Positions 44,794 to 56,636 of a stretch of DNA of 64,000 bases are shown here, in pieces. Within the stretch, counting starts at the first letter, position 1; each line of letters begins with the position of its first letter. This stretch comes from Oegoconia quadripuncta (taxonomy: Eukaryota; Arthropoda; Insecta; Lepidoptera; Autostichidae): contig OX438742.1 of assembly GCA_949316235.1 (NCBI GenBank), positions 31,254,853 to 31,318,852 of the forward strand. Direction: 5' to 3'. The position numbers were made by a program, and so were the translations under genes. The notes beneath the pieces are model-generated. The model saw only the letters and a list, made by a program, of their open reading frames with translations. It had not been told where the DNA came from and searched no databases.

Positions 44794-47715
44794 TATCAAT
44801 TAGGAAAACATACCTCATGGTGGTCCTGTTGGGGTCTCGGACACAGCAAAGACTACAATGTATATTGGGACATTGTTGTTGCACTTTCGATTGAATGTAC
44901 TATTGAACTTTCATCTGTGGAGTTGGAGAACTACATTGTTATTTGCGTCTACAGACCTCCTTATGTTTACAATTTTAATTTGTTTGAGTCGGTCATGGAA
45001 GATGTGCTAAAACTAGTAACTAGAGGGACAAAGTCAGTTATAGTCTGTGGTGATTTTAATGTAGATTTGCTGGAGCAGAAGTCGTTAACTACTCGAATAA
45101 TAAGTTTATTTAAGTCTTTTAATTTAAACAACGTATTCCTAGAGCCTACTAGAATCACTGAATCTACAGCCACTTGCATAGATAACTTTTTCTGTAACTG
45201 TAATTTCATTGATCAGTCTATACTAAACTGTTTAAGGTCTGATCACTGTGGGCAACTTGTTGCTTTTCCGTTAATTAAGTTATCCAATCCCACAGTGGAA
45301 TTCATTACTAGACCTATACCTGCAGAAAAAGTAGAAATGTATAAAGAAGTTTTGCTAAATAAATTACCTTTACCTTCGTCTGAAACAATTGACTGTGATA
45401 AATTTTATACAGATTTCTTCAATGTTTTGAATAAAGAGTTTGAACAGATCTTTCAAATTAAAAAAGTTAAAAATACCAATAAATTTAAATTCAGTAACTG
45501 GGCCACGAAAGGTATTCGAATAAGTAGAGATAAGTTGTTTCAGCTCTATGAAGATAGGACAATTAGGCAGGATGACCTAGAGTTCTGCGAATTTGTTAAA
45601 AGTTATTCAAAAATATTTAAAAAAGTTTGTATTACTGCTAAGTCCAGATACATTAGTAATATTGTAAATATTGCTGATAGTAAGATTAAAGCAGTCTGGA
45701 AGGTTATAAATAGGGAAACGTCATGTGTTAAAGAACGTGACAATGGATATTCAATTAAAATTGATAATAGAATTATCAATCGCGATATAGAAGTAGCTCA
45801 GCATTTTGAAAATTTTTTTGTAAATATTCCAGTCAAAACTACTGAAATACTAGATTCATCACCAATTCGTGCTAAATCATTGATGGTAGCTAATGTAAAA
45901 AAATGCCACACTATTCTTAAATTTAGGTATGTTGACCCTCTCGAAGTTATAAAGGCTTTCAAAACGCTAAAGTTAAAAAAAGCTGAAGATGTCTGGGGCA
46001 TGTCGGTACAGCTGTTGAGTCATATTGTCACTACGATCGCTCCTTACTTAGCCTTCATTTTCAATGCGAGTATTGATCAGGGTGTCTTTCCTGAACTGAT
46101 GAAACATAGTAAGGTTGTACCTCTTTTTAAATCAGGATGTAAAAACGATCTCAATAATTACAGGCCCATCTCCATTCTACCTGTACTTAGTAAAATTTTT
46201 GAGAAACTTATTCTGGGTCAAATATTGTGTCATTTCAATACAAATGGACTACTACATGATAAACAGTTTGGCTTCACTAACGGTCGCTCGACAACGGATG
46301 CCGGTGTAGCTCTAATTAAAAATATTTATAATGCCTGGGAAGATCGCAGCGATGCAATCGGTGTGTTTTGCGATCTTTCAAAAGCATTCGATTGTGTGGA
46401 TCACAAAACGCTTTTATTTAAATTAGAACATTATGGGGTGCACGGCAAAGCCCTCGACTTATTAACTTCTTATTTAGAAAATAGAATTCAAAAAGTTCAA
46501 GTAAATCTGGAAAAATCTTCAGGATCCTTTGTGAAAATGGGAGTGCCTCAAGGATCAATTCTAGGTCCTTTTATGTTTTTAGTTTATATTAATGACTTGC
46601 CTTATTTAGTTCGGAACCTGGTCGATATTGTGTTGTTTGCTGATGACACTTCATTTATATTCAAAATAAAGAGAGGGTCGAATGATATTGACGATGTAAA
46701 CGATACTCTTTCACAGGTTTCGAACTGGTTTACTGTGAATAATTTAGTTCTAAATGCTAAGAAAACCAAATGTATTAAGTTTTCCTTACCTAATGTAAGG
46801 CAGGGGGAAAACAACCTAAAGTTGAATAGTGAACCATTGGAATTTGTTGAGAACACTGTTTTTCTTGGCATCACTTTGGACTCCACACTACAGTGGGGGT
46901 CGCATATTGAGACACTTGCGAGCAGGCTCAGTTCAGCTGCTTATGCTGTTCGTAAGATTAGACAACTTACTGACATTAAAACAGCGAGGCTCGTTTATTT
47001 TAGCTACTTTCATAGCATTATGTCTTATGGTATACTACTGTGGGGTAGAGGTGCAGATATTCAAACAATATTTGTTCTACAAAAAAGAGCAATCAGAGCA
47101 ATATATAAATTACGCTGCCGTGATTCTCTAAGAGATCTGTTTAAAGAAATAAGTATTTTAACTGTTGCATCCCAATATATATATGACAGTATAATGTATG
47201 TACGCAAAAATATATGCCTATTTCGCAAACATTCTGATAATCATAATTTGAATACTAGAAACAAAAATAAAATTGAAATTCCACAATTTAGACTTAGCAA
47301 GGTTAGCACATCCTTTGTGGGACACAGCATACGCTTTTACAATAAAATACCAGAACATGTATTGAGTTTAACAGAGCAGAAATTTAAACGCCACATTAAA
47401 GAAACTCTGTGTAAGAAGGGTTATTACAGGATAGATGATTATTTAGGCGATAGGGAGGTCTGGTGTTAGCTGGTCGTTATGTTAATTGCTATTGTTTTGT
47501 AATATGTAATATTAAAATGTAATATTATTGTAAAGATGGAAACAAATTGAAAAGATGTGTTGTTGCGGAGTTTCTTGTCGCTTCTTCTCCCTAACCATAA
47601 CACCTTGTGAAGCGATGTAGTTAAAAAAAGAAAAATAGCATGTTGACTTTCAATAAGTGATATTTTTGTATCCTACATTGAATAAAATATTTTTGATTTT
47701 GATTTTGATTTTGAC
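44794..47715 (+). mobile_element. Near-full-length Jockey-type LINE, 5'-truncated
   Basis: The coding frame is open from 44794 to 47469. A short 3' UTR follows and ends in a repeated TTTTGAT tail (47691-47713) instead of poly(A), as in several insect LINEs. The N-terminal third of the endonuclease domain and any ORF1 are missing. Fragments of the same family lie at 24495 and 35076. Confidence 0.85.
44917..47469 (+). CDS. LINE ORF2: AP endonuclease and reverse transcriptase
   Basis: The start given is the GTG at 44917 with no visible ATG; the frame is open from 44794, so the true N-terminus is lost. It retains the second part of the apurinic-type endonuclease, with CGDFNVDL (Asp46, Asn48) and SDHCGQL (residues 108-114). 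The reverse transcriptase has FCDLSKAFDCVDH, MGVPQGSILGPFMF and the catalytic FADDTSF (Asp576, Asp577). The C-terminal thumb region has FVLQKRAIRAIYKL and the end is KKGYYRIDDYLGD. The 850-residue frame has no stop, so the copy is young, but without the endonuclease N-terminus it cannot be autonomous. The product would copy LINE RNA at a nicked target site in the nucleus. Confidence 0.85.
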   Translation: MELENYIVICVYRPPYVYNFNLFESVMEDVLKLVTRGTKSVIVCGDFNVDLLEQKSLTTRIISLFKSFNLNNVFLEPTRITESTATCIDNFFCNCNFIDQSILNCLRSDHCGQLVAFPLIKLSNPTVEFITRPIPAEKVEMYKEVLLNKLPLPSSETIDCDKFYTDFFNVLNKEFEQIFQIKKVKNTNKFKFSNWATKGIRISRDKLFQLYEDRTIRQDDLEFCEFVKSYSKIFKKVCITAKSRYISNIVNIADSKIKAVWKVINRETSCVKERDNGYSIKIDNRIINRDIEVAQHFENFFVNIPVKTTEILDSSPIRAKSLMVANVKKCHTILKFRYVDPLEVIKAFKTLKLKKAEDVWGMSVQLLSHIVTTIAPYLAFIFNASIDQGVFPELMKHSKVVPLFKSGCKNDLNNYRPISILPVLSKIFEKLILGQILCHFNTNGLLHDKQFGFTNGRSTTDAGVALIKNIYNAWEDRSDAIGVFCDLSKAFDCVDHKTLLFKLEHYGVHGKALDLLTSYLENRIQKVQVNLEKSSGSFVKMGVPQGSILGPFMFLVYINDLPYLVRNLVDIVLFADDTSFIFKIKRGSNDIDDVNDTLSQVSNWFTVNNLVLNAKKTKCIKFSLPNVRQGENNLKLNSEPLEFVENTVFLGITLDSTLQWGSHIETLASRLSSAAYAVRKIRQLTDIKTARLVYFSYFHSIMSYGILLWGRGADIQTIFVLQKRAIRAIYKLRCRDSLRDLFKEISILTVASQYIYDSIMYVRKNICLFRKHSDNHNLNTRNKNKIEIPQFRLSKVSTSFVGHSIRFYNKIPEHVLSLTEQKFKRHIKETLCKKGYYRIDDYLGDREVWC

Positions 47716-48415
47716 ACAGTATATCGCCCACAATCACAGTGTTGTTACGTTAGTACTATATTAATTCTGTGGTGTTGTTTCACACATAGTTCGGATCGAT
47801 ACCTGGCTGATATTTTGTTGTGTAGTTTAACTTGGCTGCTTTAGTTTCCTTCGATTCAATTTTCAATTTTGAAGCCTTAGGTGTATCAGGTGTGAGACGT
47901 CACACCCTTAAAAGCGTTAAATCATTATACTGATATATCGACACTGAACACCACCTCTGGCTTGAAAACTAAGTACCTAAAGCGCATGTTTTATCGCGAA
48001 TGCACTATGAAAATAAGCTAAAAAAATATGTTATCATCTGCAATTCAGCTGTTATTGATTTTGTTTAGTTTCATATGTTGTGTTTTTTTGAACACTAAAT
48101 TATTTTTTTCTATTTTATAGTTGATTGGTAACATAGAAGGTAATTTATGTATTTACGTTTTGGAAGATTTGCAGACTTATATAAACGATAAAAGAATCTA
48201 TAAGTAAACACAAAGCTTCTACTAAATCTGCGCCAATATATAAACATGGAGAGTACCTACAGCAGTATTAGGTCAGTGTCAGTAAGTATTACGAATGACA
48301 ATGTAACTGCGATATTTTATTAAAACATAATAAGCAGGTATATTATAATATTTTTGTGTTGTGAGAAGATAAATGCTGTAAAGTTTAATGAGAAATGAAT
48401 AACGGCCTAATTAAC

Positions 48416-48735
48416 CGCCTCAGTGGCCAATGTAAACTACATTGGGTTTACGTTTCGGAGGTCGCGGGTTCGATCCCCAGCGGGGTACATATTTAGTACT
48501 CTGTTTGGTTGGTGGTAGGGCATATTAAATATCCGCCTGGCTAGCTACCGCCATCTTATCTAAATCTGCCGCCAAACAGCAATGTAGCATTGTTGTGTAC
48601 CGGTTGTCAGAGATAATAGCCAGTCTCCCAAATACGATAGGGTTTCCGGGTCAGTACGCTACCACCTTCGGCCTCATCTTAACTTAACATCAGGTGTGAT
48701 TGATGTCAAGTGTTAACCCATTGTGGATAAAAAAA
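48416..48735 (+). mobile_element. SINE family 2, most complete copy
   Basis: The head has GGTCGCGGGTTCGATCCCC with a polymerase III B-box-like GGTTCGATCC, the body GGTTTGGTTGGTGGTAGGGC, then AAATCTGCCGCCAAACAGC, and the tail ACTTAACATCAGGTGTGATT and AAAAAAAAA. Partial relatives lie at 13738, 18838, 36178, 41386 and 51725. Confidence 0.75.
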
Positions 48736-48851
48736 AAATCCAAGTGAACCAAATCGCCGCACAGCACAGGCTAATAAAGTACCTACCTACCTACATTACT
48801 ACATACCTACTATATGGCTAGAACTAATGAGATGAGTGTATGGTATTGGTT

Positions 48852-49183
48852 TTATACATTTATGTTATTTGAATGATCTTTGTTTCTAATTCGCTTAGAC
48901 TCCTTTTCATCGTCGTGTTGCCCATATAAATGCAGGTTAACTGGATTTCTATTCATAGAAATTTCTTCTATTAGCGGTTTATTCTTATTTCGTGCAGCAG
49001 CCGCTAACCCCGACAACTGCGGATAAGCATCATTAGCAAATGCTTCAATTTTCTGTTTGTGATCTACAGGTGAATCGGTGGCAATACGAGTGTATAAGTC
49101 CCTCAGAAATTCAGCGACTTGTTCGCCCATCTCTACTTTCCCCTTAACTTTTATGGCATATCCGTTAGATATAGTTGGTATTA
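48852..49183 (-). CDS. Last exon of a second small secreted-type protein
   Basis: After acceptor tatttcag (ends at 49184) two bases complete a split codon, then 109 residues run to TAA: IPTISNGYAIKVKGKVEMGE at the start, a helical AAAARNKNK region, VNLHLYGQHDDE near the end and DHSNNINV last. The intron phase, IP.I start, the H-hydrophobic-Y-G-x-H motif and the NNINV end match the exon at 36410-36705; the middle is strongly diverged. This fits an old tandem duplicate. Exon 1, expected to carry a signal peptide and end in G before a donor, is not settled: MQLIFNVRVIDI at 52542-52578 has the right phase but weak hydrophobicity. No function is assigned. Confidence 0.6.
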
Positions 49184-49339
49184 CTGAAATAAGAATAAAT
49201 AAATTAAAAAAAAAAATAACTGAACATAAGTTTCATTTTATGGAAGCCAATACCATAAGTAAAACAGAACAAAGGTAAGTAAGTGTCTATACTCGACTTT
49301 ATCGCCTTAAAGTTATCTTATTATCTCCTGTCCTATACT

Positions 49340-49690
49340 TAAGTATTGTTTGGGGTCGGCGCAGTCTTATTTTCTTCCATTCATCTCTATTCATAGCCAA
49401 CATCGTAGTAGGTATACTCCTTTCTTACCCCTTATGTATGTCCATCTACATTACATGTCTCCGTACCACTGTAACCGGATTCTCATCACATGTTCTAGCA
49501 CCGGCACTACTTCCAAGTTTCTTCTCATATAATCATATCACATCCTATCCCTAAACCTACATGCATGTATATGAACAACGTTATGAGTGTGAATGAAGCA
49601 AAATAGACGTGTCAAGATCGTAGCAAGTGGAAGTCTGTGGTCTTTGCCTACCCATACGGGAAACAGGCGTGATATTATGTATGTATGTAC
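49340..49690. mobile_element. LINE-derived fragments
   Basis: GTTTGGGGTCGGCGCAGTC near 49346 and, at 49610-49660, a plus-strand piece reading DRSKWKSVV resemble parts of common lepidopteran LINEs. Coding capacity is lost. Confidence 0.35.
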
Positions 49691-49992
49691 ATCCTATTCA
49701 TTCTCGTTACACCACACATTAATTACAAATACCTATTTATTCATCTCAAAATTCGCGTCACAGCTGCTTGCAGCTTTTCATTCGTACCTACGCTTAAAGG
49801 GCCTTACATTTCGATCCATACATGACAAGAGATTTTATTGATTCCGAAACCCGTCCCGACAAAATGAGAATCCGTTGGCTATTTGCCGACCTTATAACGT
49901 CGCTTATGAATATGTCGACCCCATAACCTTTCAACTCTTATACCTGGCCCAGAAACGTTCGTCCTGGAACACAACTACCACTTATTAGAAAA

Positions 49993-50205
49993 CGACCTAT
50001 TGGTGTAGTGGAAGTGACCCTGTCAGAGAAACTATTGCGGGTTCGAATCCCGCGAGGGAAAAATGTTTGTGTGATGAATACGAACTTTTATTCCCGAGAC
50101 ATGAATGTTTATATAAATATTTATGTATCCATAGTATAAGCTTTATTTAGTTTTGGGACTAGATAATTGGTGTAAGTGTCCGAATTATTATTACTACTGG
50201 TCACT
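49993..50205 (+). mobile_element. tRNA-derived SINE, copy C
   Basis: A box TGGTGTAGTGG at 50001-50011 and B box GGTTCGAATCC at 50040-50050, then the shared body (GTGTGATGAATACG, GGGACTAGATAATTGGTGTA). It matches copies A and B. Confidence 0.75.
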
Positions 50206-51724
50206 AGTATGTGAAAGTATTATGTAATGATATATGTAAACTTACGGCATATTAACATCAATAAGTATAACATTTTGTTTCAAAGTGTACACTAAATATT
50301 GTGGAGTAGAGGCACCTAATCTAGGCTTTTAATGACTAGTTAAAATTTGAAGTGTGATTGGATGGAATTTAATGAGAGGTGTAAAATAAGCCTGATTTCA
50401 TATCGATTATTACCTAAGAACGTCATTAAAATTTGTTTGTTTATGCATGGTACACATGTCGATGTTTACATTAACAGAACGATATATCGATTTGATTAAT
50501 TCGCCATAATTTCGGATGGCGTACCAAAATACAGGAGAATATACAAAATCGGCTTGAGTGAAGACAAGAATTCTTTTTCATTCGGCGTGGTAATTATTCA
50601 TACATTTCTTGTTTTGATGGGATATCATTTCGTTTTGTAATAAATTATTATTATTATCATCAAATTTCTAATATACGTCTTGATTTTCATTTTTAAAATA
50701 AGTATTTTAAATCGTAATAATTCTCTGTTTTCTAATTTTTAACCTCTGACTCAAAATGAAAGGTGTTATAAGTTTGACCGCTATGTGTGTGTCTGTGTGT
50801 CTCTCTCTGTGGCACAGTAGCTCTTAAATTAACAGGCTAACCGATTTGGATGCGGTTGTTTTATTTGAAAGCAGCTTTTCTAATATCTAAGAGTAGACAG
50901 GTTTTATCAAAATCGGTTCATTCGTTTTATTTTAATCGCTTGTTTTCTTGGGGGCTTTCTAAAGTTTTAGCGTTTTATAATAGTTATCTATTATATCTTT
51001 GTATACACGCTATTACCCAGATGGAGGCTATATTTCACGTTTCTAGGTCATGTGGAAATGGGTTAGGTTTTTGATGACCAGTCCGTCAGTCAGTGATAAA
51101 AATATCGTTTTTTTAAGATGTTAATGTATCAACTGTTTGGCCGTTTGGCCTACATTGATGAAATTTGGGATTCTAGTAATTAATAAAGCAATTTCTTGTG
51201 TCTAGGTTAAATAGATTTTGAGGTATTGAGACGTTAAAAGTAGCTCCAAATGTTTCGTGTAATATATATAACATACGGCTGCTGCGTCGCCAGGGGGCCG
51301 ATCGCGCTAAGTTTGAACGAGAATACCAAAGCTAAACCATAAGCAAAAACGTTACGTTAAGCACATTTCGTATCGCGCCAGTCATTTGAACGGAAATTAA
51401 CCTAGTTTTTTTAATACTCGTAGTTAGCTCTAAACATTTTGGATTTAGTTTTACTTTGGTAACGTCAACGATATGTATCGTTCACAAAAAAAGCACGATT
51501 TCATTTTTTTATCTAACTATATTTTATAATTAACACCAATTCTGTGCTGACGTTTAACCCAGCATCCTCTTACCAACCTATGCTATAACTTCGGAATTCT
51601 ATTGTAACAATTTTTTTTTGCTATATATGACTACCGATTTCATCACAGTCGGTTAACAATAGACGAAAATATCGGTGAACATATCTAAAAAGAATACAGA
51701 TAAACATGGAACTTCCTCTTTTTT

Positions 51725-51865
51725 CGGGTTCATTAAACATGTCCGGCTTACCTAGCACCAACACCAACCATACCGAGTAGGTATTAAACGTGTAGGTACT
51801 CCGCTGGAAAACCAACTGCGACCTCCGTTTTGTTAACCCTATGTTGTTTACATTCAGTCATGAAG
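51725..51865 (-). mobile_element. Diverged SINE family 2 fragment
   Basis: CACCAACACCAACCATACCG, then GTACTCCGCTGG, TGCGACCTCC and GTTGTTTACATTCAGTC, is a diverged reverse complement of the SINE head and body. Confidence 0.55.
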
Positions 51866-52194
51866 GTTATATAAAGTCAGTTATTTTTATTAAAAATCCC
51901 AGTTGTCACCCGCGACTGCTCTGCTGTGGGGATGATTAGGAATAATCAATTTTTGTAATCCCAGCTTTCCAAAGGCTACAATCGGGGAAAAAAATTGTGC
52001 TCTTAGTACTTATTATTCATTTATGTATAGAAATATCTTTCAGAATTTGTCAATGGTATGTTATTCTAGACGGCTTCGTAGAACGACTGTATGGATATTT
52101 ATACTACACAATCTGTTTCCCACGAATTCATTCGCGTGGAACTATTATTAATTAAAATCATTTCAGCAAAAAATTTAGCCTATTTAATCCAGGC

Positions 52195-52310
52195 CCTAAT
52201 CTGTCTACCAACCAAATTTCATTCAAATCCGTCCACCGTTTAGACGTGTAGAGGTAACAAGCATACATACACATAGACAAATTTTCGCATTAATAATATT
52301 AGTTGGATTA
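52195..52310 (+). mobile_element. RTE-like repeat 3' end
   Basis: ACCAAATTTCATTCAAATCC, GTTTAGACGTGTAGAGGTAA, CATACATACACATAGACA and ATAATATTAGT form the familiar end of a widespread lepidopteran repeat. Non-coding. Confidence 0.45.
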
Positions 52311-53622
52311 TTTTTTTATTGGATTCTTATTTTATTGGACATTCACAATAAAATAATCTACCTACTTATTTCAGTTTAATTATTTGTTATGAGCATGAAA
52401 TAAAACTGTATGAGAAATAAACCCCCTTGAGGTGGAGCGCCTCTGTAGTAGAGCGATTGCCCTGCCAACTTATTCTCTTGAAACTTTCTTACAAAGATAT
52501 ATACCTACTAATGCTGAATACAGAAAAAGAAAGTCCCTTACCTATATCTATCACCCTAACGTTGAATATCAATTGCATTATAAATAACAACAAGTACTTT
52601 TTTGCTTTGTAAAATCAATCTGAGGATAGGTTGGTTTTAGGTAATTATAAAAAGAAATATGCAATAATGCACGCTATAGCAGCAAAACTCTGACCATGCA
52701 TGCCGTATGTTTTACTTTCCAAAGTAGATCGATTTTAGAATTTAGGTAGTTATTTTTAAGGTTTTACTATATCTATATAGAGAAGAGAATTTGTAGAAAC
52801 TAAGTTACCTACTACAACCAAAATATGTCACCGCAGAGATTAGACCCATTCCCTTTTATTGTACCAGTTCCTATCCCAGTGAGGTTCGTGCAAACTGTAG
52901 TGCATTGCCTATGACGTCAACCAGCTCTAGTAAAAAATTATTGTAATGAAAACAAGTGAAAGGAAACAAAACTAAACTCAAAATTATTCAACTGAGTGAA
53001 AGAGGAAAGAAGGTGATCGAGAGATCCATATATCTGCCTATTTAATCTATGCCTATCTCGGGTACATTTTGCTTACTGCACATGATCATAAATTAATCCC
53101 AGATTCCGTCCACAACTCATGAAGTCATAATTGTTTAATTTTGTTTTTCAATGTTTATCAACGTATGTTGAAATTATGAACGAGTAATTAGATACCGGTT
53201 TTTAGGCTACCTTTTTCATTTTAATTAATATTTTTAAATTGCTATTGACAGTATTTTGTTGCCCTGAGGTATTTATACCTGTAGTAGGAGAAAATTCAAC
53301 ACTTATTAATCAATCACACATGTTTAACTGATCTGTTACTTTAATAAAGTAATATTGTATTCCTGAGTTATTGTGTTGGATCGCTAACTGAAAAGAATTT
53401 TAAAAACCTTTATACGTCAGACTTACTCGTACTTTATCAGTTCAACTAGTTAATAATTCAGGAGGTTCATAGGTCACTCATTATAATACAAGGAATACAA
53501 ATGTATTGGAAGTGTGAGACTTTCCATTATTACACAGTTTGTCTCCACAATTGCAACGGGAGTGTTGGCTAGAAAAAAAAGGGAATTTGTGAGGGAAGGT
53601 TTTTAGTTTAATCTGTTTGAAA

Positions 53623-53734
53623 ATGTATCAGGAAAACGAAGTGGGTTCGAAAATAGAGAAAAATAAATTTGAATCCTCAATAAGTGAATTGAAAAAGAAG
53701 ACATTTGTATCCGCTGCTGATGTGGAAAGTTTTG
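53623..53734 (+). CDS. Possible first coding exon of an unidentified gene
   Basis: From ATG at 53623 the frame reads MYQENEVGSKIEKNKFESSI, then SELKKKTFVSAADVESF, and one base before a consensus donor (gtaagt at 53735). The 37 codons are charged and hydrophilic with no signal peptide, as in a cytosolic N-terminus. No downstream exon was recognised in the remaining 10 kb, so the gene either continues past the window or this is a chance or relict exon. The ATG context (AAAATGT) is moderate. I do not assign a family. Confidence 0.35.
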
Positions 53735-54734
53735 GTAAGTTTTATAATCACACCATCCTAATAAGAACCAACTATCTAACCTTTAACTTGATATAAATAA
53801 ACCGAAGATGATGATTTGATTCAATGTTAAAAATAGGTATAATATTGTAACAAATTGTGGAGACAAAATAATTTATATTCACTACCCAACAATCTCCAAA
53901 AATTCTATACTCATTATGATTTTATAGTTTAGTAGTCGCATATTTCACTCCTAACTCAGATAAACAACAAATCATCAAAGAGTATCCTCTAATCATTACT
54001 ACTATAAATCATATTCTACTTTCTAAAAATCTAGAAAATAAAAACTATGTACTTACCTACGGGATGACCGTAGGGATTGAGGAGCCACGTTTTTAATGGC
54101 CAGCTTACAGCACAAATTCTGGATGTAGCAGCAAAATATATCACAAATTATATCAATCCAAGTGGCTCCTCAGTACAAACATCTGAATTGCGGAGCCACC
54201 TACAATGCATCAGGTAATAGATGAATAATTTTGAAAAGTGTGTACCATTTAGCAGCAATTGTGTATAGTACCTAGGTACTAAATATTTGGGTTTAGTTGT
54301 GCTGGAATTCAAGAAAATACAATACTTTTAGTATGGCTCCTCACTCTATATCTACCTACCTAAGCGGGAGAATTACCGTGATTGTGAACGGTCAATTAAT
54401 ATATTCGACATAGTGATCATTTAGAAGGTGCCGTGTTTGATTTTGCAATATAGGAATAAAATAGTAAGGTATAGTGAATTTGGAAAATAAACGCATTTTA
54501 TTTGGCTCTTCAATCTTGACATTCTGCATATAAATAATTGCCTGGACCTACCTACCTGAGATCACATCGGAATCAATATCGAGAGACACGAACAGTTAAG
54601 AGAAATATCAGCTAAATATTCAGTTCAGCATTACGGTCTGATAAAATAATAGTTAGGTACTTTACAATTTTTATTATGAATTCGCTAGGAAAGGTGACCA
54701 AATTGTGGGGGTATCCGCAAACTAATATTTCACT

Positions 54735-54960
54735 GAGGTACTTACCCACAATACGTAATGCTAGAATACATAAAGTGCAATTCAGATGTTTTAACCATGT
54801 CAAAAAAATTGTGCTGAAATAGTGCCAATATTGTGCCCAAAGGAAAAAATACTGCCACAGTAGTTTAAGAGATATTCAATATTTTAAATAAGCAATCTGG
54901 CGTCACGTTTTGCTGGAATCCTCATTGTCAAAGCAGAAATTGCTTTAACTAGGATTATAA
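54735..54960 (-). repeat. Non-autonomous repeat (GCTAGAATAC family), minus strand
   Basis: AATGCTAGAATACATAAAGT, TTGTGCTGAAATAGTGCCAA and CTGGCGTCACG are the reverse of the repeat in alpha-SNAP intron 5 and of the one at 55240-55860. The apparent exon at 54746 lies inside it. Confidence 0.55.
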
Positions 54961-55239
54961 TATTTATCCCAAAAATTGTGCATATATAATTCCACCAAAA
55001 TATACAAGTCCCAAAAATAGAGCTTCTAAACAACGAAGTTATTTAGATGTTTTTGTGAAAAGTTTTGTGCAGTGCAGAAGACGGTCTTTTGTAGGCCAGC
55101 CAAAAAATCCAGATCGGACAATTTTACCCGGAAGGATGGAATGTATAGTATTTTATGCCTTAACACACACGGTGAACAAAAAAATGCGGCCGGCAAAAAG
55201 TCCGCCGTGTTCGCTGCCCCTTGTCAGCTAGAGCAGTCT

Positions 55240-55860
55240 CTGCATGAGAATGAGGATTTCAGCAACACGTGACGCCACACTTAAAATATTGAATAACTCT
55301 TAAACTACAGCAGCAGAAGTTTTTTTCCTTTGAGCATTGTTTGGCACTATTTCATATTCATATTCATTGATATTCATTTATTTCTTTGTGCTACACACAA
55401 TAATAATGGTAAAGATTTAAAATAGCTGGATCACTGTGAGATACCAAATGGAATACAAAAAGAGAAATAAACAATACAAGTCATAACATACCTACATAGA
55501 TTGTTAGTTTGGTTATGTACCTATCACACAATTTACAACAAATACAATTGCCTGGATCGTCAGGCAATTGTAATTGTTTTGTCTGAGTTTTGTTTTGTTA
55601 GAGTCTTGTGCATGTGCACAAGGCTGAATTTTTTACCTTGGTGTATGTACCTATTCATTAAATAGAAATATCTATTAATTATATCAGTTTAACTAAAAAG
55701 GAAATAACTTAATGGATAATTCTTTTGGGAAATTCATAATTTTCCGATTGTCATTTTATGATAATACCGTACAATATTTCAGCACAGTTTTATGACATTG
55801 TCAAAATAGCTGAACTATGTGAACTGAAGTGTGTGGATTCTAGCATCACGCACCTCTAGC
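55240..55860 (+). repeat. Same repeat family, plus strand, interrupted
   Basis: CAGCAACACGTGACGCC (55261) and TTTGGCACTATTTCAT are separated from TTTCAGCACAGTTTTATGAC and GGATTCTAGCATCACG (55836) by about 420 bases of other sequence, so a second insertion has split this copy. A short inverted repeat ACAATTGCCTG lies at 55545-55571 within the insert. Confidence 0.5.
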
Positions 55861-56636
55861 ACAGATTACTAATAAGTTACTAAAATAACCTCTAGTTTCT
55901 TGTCTAACGCAATAAAAAGATAATGCCTAAAAGCTTATTTTCATAAGTCCCACTAACTATGATTTTGAATTATTCGAAAAAAAATATTAACACAATGAAG
56001 AAGCTGTAATGAAGTATTTCAATAACACACGTAGATCGATAAATAATTCATAGAAATATTTAGGTAACATAATCGATGTTGCGAAATGTGTTTCAAGTTC
56101 TGAAACTTTTCATCGAAGTTTTAGTATTTCTAATAGGTATCTGTTTTCCATAATTTCAGGCCACGCAGAATGTGTTACGAAAAAAGTTTTTATAACACAT
56201 TTGCTCGAAAAGTGGTATTTTTTCTATGAAAAACAGGTTCAAAAAGTGGCGCATTTTGGCCTCGGGCTAAAAAGTAGTACGGTTTTTTTTTAAAAAATGT
56301 CAAGAAGTTTCGTCTATGGTAATTTTTTTAATCCTAGCAAAGAGTTTTTATTCCGAAAATTGATAAAAATTTTAAAAAATTAAATACTTTGAGAGGTATT
56401 TGTACACTAAAATAAATTATTAATCTTTATTTCAATCAGTTTCGACAAGAAATAACAACCATTTATTTATAATAAGAACACAAAACTTTAATTTCCTAAT
56501 TTGTTAGTGGCTGTCTGTACTGGCTGTCTGCAGTATCCTTTGCCTAATTAAAAAAAAACGCTTGTGCGCGCGCAGCGCTAATTTGTGAGCAAAAAAAGTA
56601 AAAGTTATTTCGCGCGCTCTGTGAAAATTTGCAAAA

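Larger units (their letters stand above)
50206..53622. other. Non-coding stretch with repeat fragments
   Basis: No supported gene apart from the items listed separately. Holds a GT-rich patch at 50786-50815, a SINE fragment at 51725-51865 and a repeat end at 52195-52310. Confidence 0.4.

Noticed and set aside
54746..54803. Minus-strand open stretch TWLKHLNCTLCILALRIV ending at a gtaagt donor in the right phase to be exon 1 of the second secreted gene
   Set aside because: It has no ATG in frame (it would start at TTG) and it lies inside the GCTAGAATAC repeat family, so the match is probably chance.
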